Shown here in pieces: positions 1 through 6,455 of a stretch of DNA of 10,000 bases. Location of the stretch: positions 1 through 10,000 of the forward strand of contig JAIWOG010000010.1 of assembly GCA_020217035.1 (NCBI GenBank). Direction: 5' to 3'. Under the pieces are notes generated by a model. That model saw nothing but the letters and a program-made list of their open reading frames with translations. It was not told the DNA's origin and ran no database searches. How positions within the stretch are numbered: the first letter of the stretch is position 1; each line of letters begins with the position of its first letter. A program made the translations under genes and the position numbers. The stretch comes from Magnetospirillum sp. (GTDB lineage: Bacteria > Pseudomonadota > Alphaproteobacteria > Rhodospirillales > Magnetospirillaceae).

Positions 1-1208
1 GCGAAGGGGTTGGAATCGTCGCGCAGCAGGCGGATGTCGCAAGGCGGCAGGTTTTCCTCGGCGGCGTCGCTGGCGTTCGACGCCACCACCACCAAGGGCT
101 CCAGACCGGCGGCCAAGGCGGTTTCCACCGCCTGCGCCCCGTCGCCGTCTCCGGCCAGCACAATGGCGGCGGCGTGAGGCAGCACGCTGGGGGTGGTGAT
201 GGCGGGCCAGGCGGCCCCTGGGGCGTGCCCGCCCAGATCCTTCAACAGCCCGCCGGCCCCCATGCGCATGATGTCCTTGGGCTTGATCTTCACATCGGCG
301 GCCAGACGCGCCAGCACCCAATCCAGGCCGTTGGGTTTGGGCGAACGGGCGCAGCCGGGCAGCGTCACCACCGGCACGTCGCCCACATGGCCCAGCAACA
401 GCAAGTTGCCCGGGTCCACCGGCATGCCGAAATGGTCGATGATTCCGCCGGCCTTTTCCAACGCGCTTGGTGCCACGTCGCGACGGTCGACGGTGGCCGA
501 GGCACCGATGATCAGCACCAGGTTGACGCCGCCGGCCAGGGCCTTGGTCAGGCAACGTTCCAGCGAACCGATGTCGTGCGGGCAGCGGTGTTCTGCGGCG
601 ATCTGGCCGCCCAGCGCTTCGACCCGGGCGCGGGTGACGGATGCCGCGGCCGAAAGGGTCTTGTCGCGGATGCCGGGCAGGGTGGTCAGGATCAGCGCCG
701 CCGTGATCGGCTTGATGGGATGGACGCTGACCAGCGGCCCGCCGGTCGAGGCATAGGCGGCGCAGGCGTCCACCGTGTGCTGGCTGACGCCGAAGGGAAT
801 GATTTTGATGGTGGCGATCATCTGGCGCGGCCGGGCGATGACATAGGGGGGCACCGTGGCCACCGTCACCGCTTCGTCCACCAGGTTCAGGCGGTCCAGG
901 CGGTCGCGGTCGATGACCACCACGCCGCCCTGGGTGGCGAACAGGTTGCAGCGCCCGGCGAAGGCGCCGTTGCTTTGCACGCCGGGACCGGCCAGGGCGT
1001 CGGCGACCGCTTGCGCCGCCTGGTTCTCGCCCAAATCGCCGTCTTCCAGGCGGGCGCCGGTGACGAAGTTCATGCCCGCCTGTTTCAGCAGGGCGACATC
1101 GGCGGCCGAAAGCACCCGGCCCTTCTTCAGCATTTGGGTCGGCAGGCGCAGGGAATGGGCCAGGATCAAGCCTTCGGCCTCGTCGATCCGCACTTCCCCG
1201 AACTGCAT
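1..1208 (-). CDS. Molybdopterin-binding protein with degenerate MobA/MocA-like nucleotidyltransferase domain (C-terminus cut by window edge)
   Basis: The open frame starts at ATG 1208 and runs off the left edge, giving 402 residues. The start is supported by AGGAAAGG at 1216-1223, seven bases upstream. Residues about 130-310 look like the molybdopterin-binding fold shared by MoeA/MogA proteins: a GASATVDRRD stretch (235-244), then a glycine-rich EKAGGIIDHFGMPVDPGNLLLLG region (251-273) and LPGCARSPKPNGLDWVL (283-299). Family knowledge: this arrangement normally continues into an NTP-transferase domain like MocA/MobA, which attaches a nucleotide to molybdenum cofactor. Here a beta strand AAAIVLAG (346-353) is followed almost at once by the helix QAVETALAAGLEPLVVVAS, so the usual LAAGxSxRMGxxK nucleotide-binding loop is missing. 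Codon use stays normal and no frameshift is seen. The likely role is molybdenum cofactor maturation or handling in the cytoplasm; whether the second domain is active cannot be decided because its end lies outside the window. Confidence 0.87.
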   Translation of the reverse strand, partial: MQFGEVRIDEAEGLILAHSLRLPTQMLKKGRVLSAADVALLKQAGMNFVTGARLEDGDLGENQAAQAVADALAGPGVQSNGAFAGRCNLFATQGGVVVIDRDRLDRLNLVDEAVTVATVPPYVIARPRQMIATIKIIPFGVSQHTVDACAAYASTGGPLVSVHPIKPITAALILTTLPGIRDKTLSAAASVTRARVEALGGQIAAEHRCPHDIGSLERCLTKALAGGVNLVLIIGASATVDRRDVAPSALEKAGGIIDHFGMPVDPGNLLLLGHVGDVPVVTLPGCARSPKPNGLDWVLARLAADVKIKPKDIMRMGAGGLLKDLGGHAPGAAWPAITTPSVLPHAAAIVLAGDGDGAQAVETALAAGLEPLVVVASNASDAAEENLPPCDIRLLRDDSNPF

Positions 1209-1234
1209 CGCCCATCCTTTCCTGGTTCTCGGTG

Positions 1235-1240
1235 ATTGTA
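1235..1240 (-). promoter_or_regulatory. Candidate -10 element for the molybdopterin-binding gene
   Basis: TACAAT on the minus strand matches five of six bases of the sigma-70 -10 consensus and lies 26 bases upstream of the ATG at 1208. No good -35 hexamer was found at the usual spacing, so this is a weak, position-supported call. Confidence 0.3.
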
Positions 1241-1278
1241 ACCAAGCCTGCGCACTTTTCCACCGCCAAAGCCGATTG

Positions 1279-1284
1279 TATGAT
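1279..1284 (+). promoter_or_regulatory. Candidate -10 element for the Panacea-domain gene
   Basis: TATGAT matches five of six bases of the -10 consensus and would give a short leader before the ATG at 1309. The -35 region (around 1255-1261) is poor. It faces away from the candidate -10 at 1235-1240, as expected for a divergent promoter pair in this 100-base spacer. Confidence 0.33.
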
Positions 1285-1308
1285 CAGCCCAGGTCAAAGG
1301 AGAAGGTC

Positions 1309-1872
1309 ATGCCGTTCGCGGTCAAATCCTGTTTCGACGTGGTTTTTTGGTTCAGCGACAAGGCTTTGAACGAAAACGAATATATTCAGCCGCAAAAGCT
1401 GCACCGGCTGATCTTTCTGGCCCAGGCTTATTATTCCGTGGCGTATCCCGGTCGCAAGCTGATGCCGGCGACCTTCGTCACCGACAGTTTCGGCCCCGTC
1501 GAGCCCACGGTGTTCCACGCCTTGGCCTATGGGCGGCCGCCCATGCTGGACCCCAATCCGCTGCCCGACCAAGTGGCGTCCTTCCTGGACGGCATCTGGC
1601 GGCGCTATGGCGGCTATTCGGCCGACGCCCTGACGCGGAAGCTGAACGAGCACCCGGCGGTGCAGGCCGCCATGCAAAAGGGCCTGAACGAGGAAATCCC
1701 CCTGGTCGCCATGGTCAAGTTCTATGCCGAGGCGGCCAAGGGCAATCCGGCTTCGGCGGTGGCCGCCGAAACCGCCAAGGTGGTCAAGCCGCGCCTGATG
1801 CGCAGCCAGTCGGGCAAGGCGGTGGTGGTCACCGGATGGGCGCCCAAGCCGTTGGCGGAAAAGAAGGATTAA
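1309..1872 (+). CDS. Panacea (SocA/GepA-like, DUF4065) domain protein
   Basis: A 187-residue soluble protein. The ATG at 1309 has a strong AAAGGAG ribosome binding site at 1296-1302, six bases upstream, which rules out the longer in-frame extension that begins at 856. Panacea signatures are visible: PQKLHRLIFLAQAYY (28-42) matches the family's LQKLLYYAQ helix, and DSFGPVEPTVFHALAYGRP (59-77) matches its YGPVxPxVY segment; YSADALTRKLNEHPAVQ (103-119) sits where the family has its LSxLTH helix. Family knowledge: Panacea domains act as antitoxins for many unrelated toxins, and Caulobacter SocA is a ClpXP adaptor for the toxin SocB. Here no toxin-like gene is adjacent: the gene upstream is divergent and the one downstream is convergent. 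It may be an orphan antitoxin, a proteolysis adaptor or another regulator. The tail after about residue 150 is basic and low in recognisable features. The fold assignment is fairly sure; the function is not. Confidence 0.87.
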   Translation: MPFAVKSCFDVVFWFSDKALNENEYIQPQKLHRLIFLAQAYYSVAYPGRKLMPATFVTDSFGPVEPTVFHALAYGRPPMLDPNPLPDQVASFLDGIWRRYGGYSADALTRKLNEHPAVQAAMQKGLNEEIPLVAMVKFYAEAAKGNPASAVAAETAKVVKPRLMRSQSGKAVVVTGWAPKPLAEKKD

Positions 1873-2666
1873 TCGCGCTTCGCCAGTTCTTCGTACCAAT
1901 CCTGGTCGAATCCGGCCTGGGCGCGGGCCGGGTGGTTGAAGGGCGCCTTCAGGCCGCCGGGGAAGCGTTCGGCCATCAGCCGCTGGTATTTGGCCTTGGC
2001 GTTCCAGCCACGCTTTTCGGCCAGATGCTTGAACCAGCGCACGCCTGCGGCGACGTGGGTGATCTCGTCCTTGTAGATCACGTCCAAAGCCGGGGGCGTC
2101 AGGGTGTCGCCGTTGCGGGCCAGACGCTCCATGGTCGCCGGCGTGGTATCCAGGCCGCGGGCTTCCAGGGTCATCGGCACCACCACCAGACGGGCGGCCA
2201 GGTCGTCGGCGGTCTTCTCGGCCGCCTGCCAAAGCCCGTCATGGGCCGGCAGGTCGCCATAGGAAGCGCCTAAGGCGGCCAGCAGATCAACCAGCATCTC
2301 GAAATGCAGGGCTTCGTCCACCGCCACCTGAATCCAGTCGTCGTAGAATCCTTGCGGCATGTCTTCGGCGGTGAAGCGGGCGACGATGTCCCAGGCCAGG
2401 TCGATGGCGTTCAATTCGATATGGGCCAAGGCATGCAACAGGCCGATGCGGCCGCGATCGCCCTTATAGGTGCGCTTGGGCATGTCCTTGGGCGGCAGCA
2501 ATGGCGGGCGCTGGGGCCGTGCCGGGCGGTCGGGGGGCGCGGTGTCGCCGATGCCATTCAAAGCGCCATCACGCCAACGGGTTGCGATGTCGCGGGTCAG
2601 GCGGCATTTTTCGGCGGGATCGGCGGCGGCAAGGGCCGCCACGGCGGCGGAGCTTAGGGTATCCAT
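1869..2666 (-). CDS. DUF455 ferritin-like domain protein
   Basis: A 265-residue protein read from ATG 2666. An open frame continues upstream to 2741, but the added residues come from a palindromic intergenic sequence, so the shorter start is preferred. The core is a ferritin-like helical bundle with probable di-iron ligands E84 (LAHIELNAIDLAWD), E118 and H121 (VDEALHFEML), E168 (TLEARGLD), and E201 and H204 (KDEITHVAAG). The two ExxH pairs are the typical carboxylate-bridged di-iron pattern. Family knowledge: DUF455 (COG2833) is widespread in proteobacteria and related by fold to MiaE-like and rubrerythrin-like proteins, but its reaction is not established. No signal peptide or membrane segment is visible, so it is probably cytoplasmic. 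It lies downstream of bcp on the same strand. Its stop overlaps the stop of the convergent Panacea gene by four bases (1869-1872). An oxidation or peroxide-related role is only an inference from fold and neighbour. Confidence 0.92.
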   Translation of the reverse strand: MDTLSSAAVAALAAADPAEKCRLTRDIATRWRDGALNGIGDTAPPDRPARPQRPPLLPPKDMPKRTYKGDRGRIGLLHALAHIELNAIDLAWDIVARFTAEDMPQGFYDDWIQVAVDEALHFEMLVDLLAALGASYGDLPAHDGLWQAAEKTADDLAARLVVVPMTLEARGLDTTPATMERLARNGDTLTPPALDVIYKDEITHVAAGVRWFKHLAEKRGWNAKAKYQRLMAERFPGGLKAPFNHPARAQAGFDQDWYEELAKRD

Positions 2667-2693
2667 GGGCCGTCCGTTTAACAGAGACGGCCC
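2667..2693 (-). promoter_or_regulatory. Hairpin abutting the start codon of the DUF455 gene
   Basis: GGGCCGTC (2667-2674) and GACGGCCC (2686-2693) form a perfect 8-bp stem around an 11-base loop. Read on the minus strand, the 3' arm GACGGCCC ends directly at the ATG at 2666, so the only SD-like purines (GGACGG) would be inside the stem. This could limit translation initiation. The same hairpin read on the plus strand is followed by ATTTTGA and resembles a weak terminator, but no plus-strand gene precedes it closely. Confidence 0.4.
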
Positions 2694-2716
2694 ATTTTGA
2701 CCACTATCACAATGGC

Positions 2717-2751
2717 ACCATTCCCGATGAATGCCATTCATCGGGAATGGT
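2717..2751. repeat. 35-base near-perfect palindrome
   Basis: ACCATTCCCGATGAATG (2717-2733) and CATTCATCGGGAATGGT (2735-2751) are exact reverse complements separated by one base. As RNA this makes a stem of about 16 bp with a three-base loop, on either strand. It has no U tract on either side, so it is not a standard terminator. It is the longest inverted repeat I found in the window and is in the bcp-DUF455 gap. Confidence 0.85.
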
Positions 2752-2753
2752 TA

Positions 2754-2850
2754 GGCCCAAGGGGCCGCGCGGCTTATGCCGCGGGAGGCAAGCATCCTGG
2801 TGGGATGCGCCCGCCGCCTGAGGGGGCTTTGGTGATCGCTTGCGATCACC
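2754..2850. repeat. Run of four further hairpins in the bcp-DUF455 gap
   Basis: Four inverted repeats follow one another: GGCCC/GGGCC (2754-2758, 2762-2766; 3-base loop); CGCGGC/GCCGCG (2768-2773, 2778-2783; loop TTAT); GCATCC/GGATGC (2792-2797, 2803-2808; 5-base loop), possibly enclosed by an outer GCGGG/CCCGC pairing; and GGTGATCGC/GCGATCACC (2831-2839, 2842-2850). The last one lies immediately after the bcp coding sequence, and its final base is the last base of the bcp stop codon. It could protect the bcp 3' end or attenuate read-through, but no U tract follows. Together with the two hairpins at 2667-2751 these fill nearly the whole gap, a pattern typical of REP/BIME-type repeats or of a structured leader. 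Which of these applies cannot be decided from one copy. Confidence 0.7.
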
Positions 2851-3311
2851 TATAAATCGTGCAGGGCTTCCAGCACCTCGTGCACGTGCTCGGCCACCTT
2901 GACCTTGCGCCAGACGGCCCGGACCGCGCCTTCCTCGTCGATCAGGAAGGTCGAGCGTTCGATGCCCATGCTTTTCTTGCCGTACAGGTTCTTTTCCTTC
3001 CACACGTCGTAAAGCTGGCACAATGCGCCTTCCGGGTCGCTGGCCAGCGGGAAGGGCAGGTTGTGCTTGGCGCGGAACTTGGCGTGGCTGGCGACGCTGT
3101 CCTTGGACACGCCCAGGATTTCCGCCTTGTTGACGACGAAACGCAGGTACTCGTCGCGGAATTGCTGGGCTTCGGTGGTGCAGCCCGGGGTGTCGTCCTT
3201 GGGATAAAAATACAGCACCAGGCGCTTGCCCTTGAAATCGCTTAAGGAACGCGGGCCTTCGTCGGTGACGATCGAGAAGTCGGGGGCGGGCTGGCCGATG
3301 GTCACGCTCAT
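2850..3311 (-). CDS. bcp: Thioredoxin-dependent thiol peroxidase (Bcp/PrxQ-type peroxiredoxin)
   Basis: A 153-residue cytoplasmic peroxiredoxin that reduces hydrogen peroxide and organic hydroperoxides. The start at ATG 3311 gives MSVTIGQPAPDF, which matches the family's normal N-terminus and length; in-frame ATG 3326 and GTG 3353 would add residues unlike the family and have no better ribosome binding site. The peroxidatic cysteine is C44 in YFYPKDDTPGCTTEAQQF, with the catalytic threonine T41 and arginine R119 (MGIERSTFLID). The residue five after C44, a resolving cysteine in E. coli Bcp, is glutamine (Q49) here. The only other cysteine is C98 (GALCQLYDVW). The enzyme may therefore work as a 1-Cys type or use C98; this is inference. 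It lies 84 bases downstream of glnE on the same strand, with an AT-rich promoter-like stretch in the gap. Confidence 0.95.
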   Translation of the reverse strand: MSVTIGQPAPDFSIVTDEGPRSLSDFKGKRLVLYFYPKDDTPGCTTEAQQFRDEYLRFVVNKAEILGVSKDSVASHAKFRAKHNLPFPLASDPEGALCQLYDVWKEKNLYGKKSMGIERSTFLIDEEGAVRAVWRKVKVAEHVHEVLEALHDL

Positions 3312-3359
3312 GGCTTGGTCTTTCATCGCTTGCGGTTGGGGCGGATGACCCACGGGATT

Positions 3360-3388
3360 TGTATAATCTGTGAGTCAACAATCAAGTT
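3360..3388 (-). promoter_or_regulatory. Candidate promoter for bcp in the glnE-bcp gap
   Basis: The 84-base gap is conspicuously AT-richer than its surroundings. On the minus strand it contains TATACA (3365-3360) within GATTATACAAAT, with CTTGATT at about 3386-3380 as a possible upstream element. Spacing to the nearest TTGATT is short (14 bases); AACTTG at 3388-3383 has 17-base spacing but a poor match. It suggests that bcp can be transcribed separately from glnE. Confidence 0.35.
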
Positions 3389-3395
3389 ACGGTTT

Positions 3396-6389
3396 TTAGG
3401 TCACCGTTTTGTCACTGCCCCCCATGCGTTCCCGTGCCGCCTTGCCGGGAATGGCGACCAGGCGTTCGAAGACCTCGTAAGCGGCCGCCGCGCAATCATC
3501 CATGCGGTCGACCAGGGTCTTGAAATCGGTCAGGCCGCTGGCGCGGACCATGACGTCCTTCAATCCTTGCGGCGCCGTCTCCTCGTCGAAGGCGCCGGCC
3601 AGGGTCTGGCGCAGCACCAATTGCATTGCCGACCACAGCCGCCACGCCTCGACCAGCGAATCGTGGTCGCCACGCGACATCAGGCCGGCGGCGGTGGCTC
3701 GTTCCAGCACGTCGCGGGTGTTGCAGGCCAGGATGTCGGGATGGTCGGCGCCGTGGTGCAGTTGCAGCCACTGGGCGGTGAACTCGATGTCCACCAGGCC
3801 ACCGCGCAGATGCTTGACCTCCCAGCGGTTGGCGGCTTTGTGCTCGCGGGCCATGCGTTCGCGCATGTCGGCGACGTCGGCGACCAGGGCGGCGGTGTCG
3901 CGCTTGGCCGTCAGGGTGCGGCGGATGATGGCGCCGACCTTGGCGGTCAGCTCGGGGGAACCGCACACCACGCGGGCGCGGGTCAGCGCCATGTGTTCCC
4001 AGGTCCAGGCCGATTCCTGCTGATAGCGGTCGAACGACACCAGGCTGGTGGCGATGGGGCCGGAATTGCCCGACGGGCGCAAACGCATGTCCACTTCGTA
4101 AAGGGTGCCCTCGGCGGTCTTGGCGGTCAACGCGTTGACGATGCGCTGGGTCAGTCGCGCGAACCAGGCCGAGGCCGAAAGCGGGCGGCCGCCCACCGAT
4201 TCGGCGGCCGGATCGGGGCAGTCGTAGATCAGGATCAAGTCCATGTCCGAGGTGGCGGTCATCTCGTGACCACCCATCTTGCCCATGGCCAGGATCACCC
4301 ATTGGCCGCCCTCGACCCGTCCGTTGACGCGGGCCAGTTCGTCCTCGACCTTTGGGCAAAGGCTTGTCAAGACCGCGTCGGCGATGTCGGAAAAGGCGCG
4401 GGCCGCCTTGTCCGCTTCCAGCATGTTCTTCAGCGTCTGCACGCCGACCTGGAACTTGTGGTCGGCGGCCCAGCGGCGGCTGACGTCCAAGACTTCCTGG
4501 ATGTCGCCGGCTTCGTCCAAAGCCTTGTTCAACTCGGCCACCAGCTTGTCGGCGGGCAGCGGCGGCTCGAAGAAGCTGGGTGCCACCACCGCGTCCAATT
4601 GTGTGGCGTGGCGGGCCAGATGCTCGGCCAGCTTGGGGGCGTTGCCCATCAATTCCGCCACCAGTTCCAACAGTGACGGGTTGGAATAGAACAGCGAGAA
4701 CACTGGCACGCCCGCCGGCAGACGCGACAGGAACTCGTCCAGGCGCAAGAAGGCGTCGTCGGGGCTGGAGGTGGCGGCCAGCGCCTGCAACAGCGACGGC
4801 GTCAGCTCGGTCAGCAACTCGCGGGCGCGGGTCGAGCGGGTGGCGCGGATGCGGCCATGGTGCCAGCCGCGGATGGTGGCGCAGACGGTGTCGGCCCCGG
4901 CAAAGCCCATGGCGGCGATGGTGGCGACGGTTTCCGGGTCGTTCTCGCCACCGGTGAACACCAAATTGCCGCCGCTGGCCAGGCTGGGCGAATCCTCGAA
5001 CAAGCGGGCGTAATGGCTTTCGACGGTCTGCAACCGGGCCAGCAACGCCGCCGCGAAATCCTCGACCGAGTGAAAGCCGGAAAAGGCGGCGATTTCGGCC
5101 AGGCGTTGGGGATTGTCGGGAAGGGTCTGGGTCTGCTTGTCGTCGACCATTTGCAGGCGGTGTTCAAGCTGGCGCAGGAAGCGATAGGCTTCATCCAGTT
5201 CGGTGACCGCCTTTTCCTCGACCTGGCCCATGGCGGCCAGCGCCCGGATGGCGTCGAGCGTGCGGCAGCAGCGCACTTCCGGGACGCGGCCGCCCCAGAT
5301 CAATTGCTGGGTCTGGGCGAAGAACTCGATCTCGCGGATGCCGCCGCGTCCCAGCTTGACGTTGTGGCCGGCCACCGCGATGGAGCGCCCGCCCTTGTGG
5401 GCGTTGATCTGGCGCTTGATGGAATGGATGTCCTGGATGGCGGCGAAATCCAGCGACTTGCGCCAAATGAAGGGCTTCAGGAACTTCAGGAAATAGGCGC
5501 CGGTCTCGGCATCGCCGGCCACTTGCCGGGCCTTGATCATGGCGGCGCGTTCCCAGTTCTGGCCGAATCCTTCGTAGTAGATTTCAGCGGCCGCCAGCGA
5601 GATGGCCACCGGGGTCGAGCCGGGATCGGGGCGCAGACGCAAGTCGGTGCGGAAGACGTAACCCTGCGCCGTGCGCTCGTCCAGGATCTTCACCAGATCC
5701 TTGGTCATGGCGATCATGCATTCGCCCAAGGTCTTGCGGCCCCGGTATTCCATCTTCTCGTGGTCGTAGAAGACGATGATGTCGATGTCGGACGAATAAT
5801 TCAGTTCGCGGGCACCGAACTTGCCCATGCCCAGGATCAGCACGCCCGAGCCGGCTTCCGGGTCCTCGGGGTGGGGCAGCACCAAATCGCCCTTGGCCGC
5901 CTCGCGGCGCAGCAGGAAACGCAGCGCATGGCGGGTGGCGGCCTCGGCGAAGTCGGCCAAGGCCCCGGTGACGTTTTCCAACGGCCAGGCGCCCGAGATG
6001 TCGGCCAGCGCGGCCAGCAGCGCCACCCGGCGCTTGGCCAGGCGCAGGGACAGCATCAGCGCCGCCATGTCGGTTTGCGCCGCCACTTCGGCCTGCAACT
6101 CGGCCAGCAGGGCAGGGAAGGTGGAATCGGGGCCGTCGGCCAGCAAACGGCGCACGAAGGCAGGGTCGAACAGGCACAACTGGGTCAGGAACGGCGAGTT
6201 GCCGAACACTGCCGACAGCAGCTTGTTCGCCATCAAATCGCCGGAAATGCCGCGCATGAACGTTGCCAGATCCGAATCGTCCAAACCGTCGGCGACCTCG
6301 TGCCAACGTTCGAAAGAGCGGGTCATCAGGGCCGGGTCGCCGATTTCGGGCAGAACACGTTCATTTAGTGGAAAGTTCACCTTGTGCAT
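3396..6389 (-). CDS. glnE: Bifunctional glutamine synthetase adenylyltransferase/deadenylylase
   Basis: A complete protein of 997 residues from ATG 6389. GlnE adds AMP to glutamine synthetase to inactivate it and removes it to reactivate it, under control of the PII protein. The two nucleotidyltransferase domains are clear. The N-terminal (deadenylylating) domain has LGMGKFGARELNYSSDIDI (about 186-204) with acidic residues D201 and D203, then RTDLRLRPDPGS (247-258) and GRGGIREIEFF (347-357). The C-terminal (adenylylating) domain repeats the pattern: AMGKMGGHEMTATSDMDLI (701-719) with D715 and D717, then YEVDMRLRPSGNSG (764-777) and LRGGLVDIEF (861-870). An in-frame GTG at 6458 would add 23 residues, but these would overlap the ribosome binding site of the divergent gene, and they look unlike a conserved N-terminus. 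The start is therefore placed at 6389, although its own ribosome binding site is poor (GGGA directly before ATG). bcp and the DUF455 gene follow in the same direction. Confidence 0.97.
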   Translation of the reverse strand: MHKVNFPLNERVLPEIGDPALMTRSFERWHEVADGLDDSDLATFMRGISGDLMANKLLSAVFGNSPFLTQLCLFDPAFVRRLLADGPDSTFPALLAELQAEVAAQTDMAALMLSLRLAKRRVALLAALADISGAWPLENVTGALADFAEAATRHALRFLLRREAAKGDLVLPHPEDPEAGSGVLILGMGKFGARELNYSSDIDIIVFYDHEKMEYRGRKTLGECMIAMTKDLVKILDERTAQGYVFRTDLRLRPDPGSTPVAISLAAAEIYYEGFGQNWERAAMIKARQVAGDAETGAYFLKFLKPFIWRKSLDFAAIQDIHSIKRQINAHKGGRSIAVAGHNVKLGRGGIREIEFFAQTQQLIWGGRVPEVRCCRTLDAIRALAAMGQVEEKAVTELDEAYRFLRQLEHRLQMVDDKQTQTLPDNPQRLAEIAAFSGFHSVEDFAAALLARLQTVESHYARLFEDSPSLASGGNLVFTGGENDPETVATIAAMGFAGADTVCATIRGWHHGRIRATRSTRARELLTELTPSLLQALAATSSPDDAFLRLDEFLSRLPAGVPVFSLFYSNPSLLELVAELMGNAPKLAEHLARHATQLDAVVAPSFFEPPLPADKLVAELNKALDEAGDIQEVLDVSRRWAADHKFQVGVQTLKNMLEADKAARAFSDIADAVLTSLCPKVEDELARVNGRVEGGQWVILAMGKMGGHEMTATSDMDLILIYDCPDPAAESVGGRPLSASAWFARLTQRIVNALTAKTAEGTLYEVDMRLRPSGNSGPIATSLVSFDRYQQESAWTWEHMALTRARVVCGSPELTAKVGAIIRRTLTAKRDTAALVADVADMRERMAREHKAANRWEVKHLRGGLVDIEFTAQWLQLHHGADHPDILACNTRDVLERATAAGLMSRGDHDSLVEAWRLWSAMQLVLRQTLAGAFDEETAPQGLKDVMVRASGLTDFKTLVDRMDDCAAAAYEVFERLVAIPGKAARERMGGSDKTVT

Positions 6390-6399
6390 TCCCAGATGT

Positions 6400-6414
6400 T
6401 GTGATTGCTTCACA
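6400..6414. promoter_or_regulatory. TGTGA-N5-TCACA palindrome between divergent glnE and AsmA-like genes
   Basis: TGTGATTGCTTCACA is a perfect 5+5 inverted repeat in the 75-base spacer between the two divergent start codons. It resembles the Crp/Fnr-superfamily half-sites TGTGA and TCACA, but with a 5-base spacer instead of the 6 of a standard CRP site. It begins 11 bases upstream of the glnE ATG, so a bound protein would most likely block glnE transcription. A TTGACC is present just upstream (6422-6417 on the minus strand), but no good -10 pairs with it. Confidence 0.35.
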
Positions 6415-6449
6415 CTGGTCAAACCTGGGCGGTGGGTCAAGTCGATGAT

Positions 6450-6455
6450 GGAGGG
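6450..6455 (+). promoter_or_regulatory. Ribosome binding site fixing the AsmA-like gene start
   Basis: GGAGGG lies nine bases before GTG 6465. It is the only good Shine-Dalgarno sequence near the beginning of this frame, and it selects GTG 6465 over TTG 6405 or the following GTG 6468. Confidence 0.6.

Noticed and set aside
174..1235. Plus-strand open frame of 353 codons opposite the molybdopterin-binding gene
   Set aside because: It is antisense to a well-matched protein family, its composition (very rich in G, Q, H, R, A) is typical of a shadow frame in GC-rich DNA, and it has no recognisable domain.
2667..2741. N-terminal extension of the DUF455 protein to 2741
   Set aside because: The extra 25 residues are encoded by the palindrome and hairpin sequence and do not resemble the family; a start at 2666 fits better.
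2707..3381. Minus-strand 224-codon frame covering bcp in another phase
   Set aside because: It is a frame-shifted reading of bcp, with arginine/proline-rich composition typical of a shadow.
3391..3415. Possible plus-strand terminator (ACGG ... CCGT followed by TTTT)
   Set aside because: The stem is only 4-5 bp with a long loop, and there is no plus-strand gene upstream to terminate.
3315..4676. Plus-strand open frame of 453 codons opposite glnE
   Set aside because: Antisense shadow of glnE with low-complexity G/H/Q/V-rich composition; the glnE motifs are unmistakable on the other strand.
4857..6368. Plus-strand open frame of 503 codons opposite glnE
   Set aside because: Same reasons: a GC-driven antisense frame with no family resemblance.
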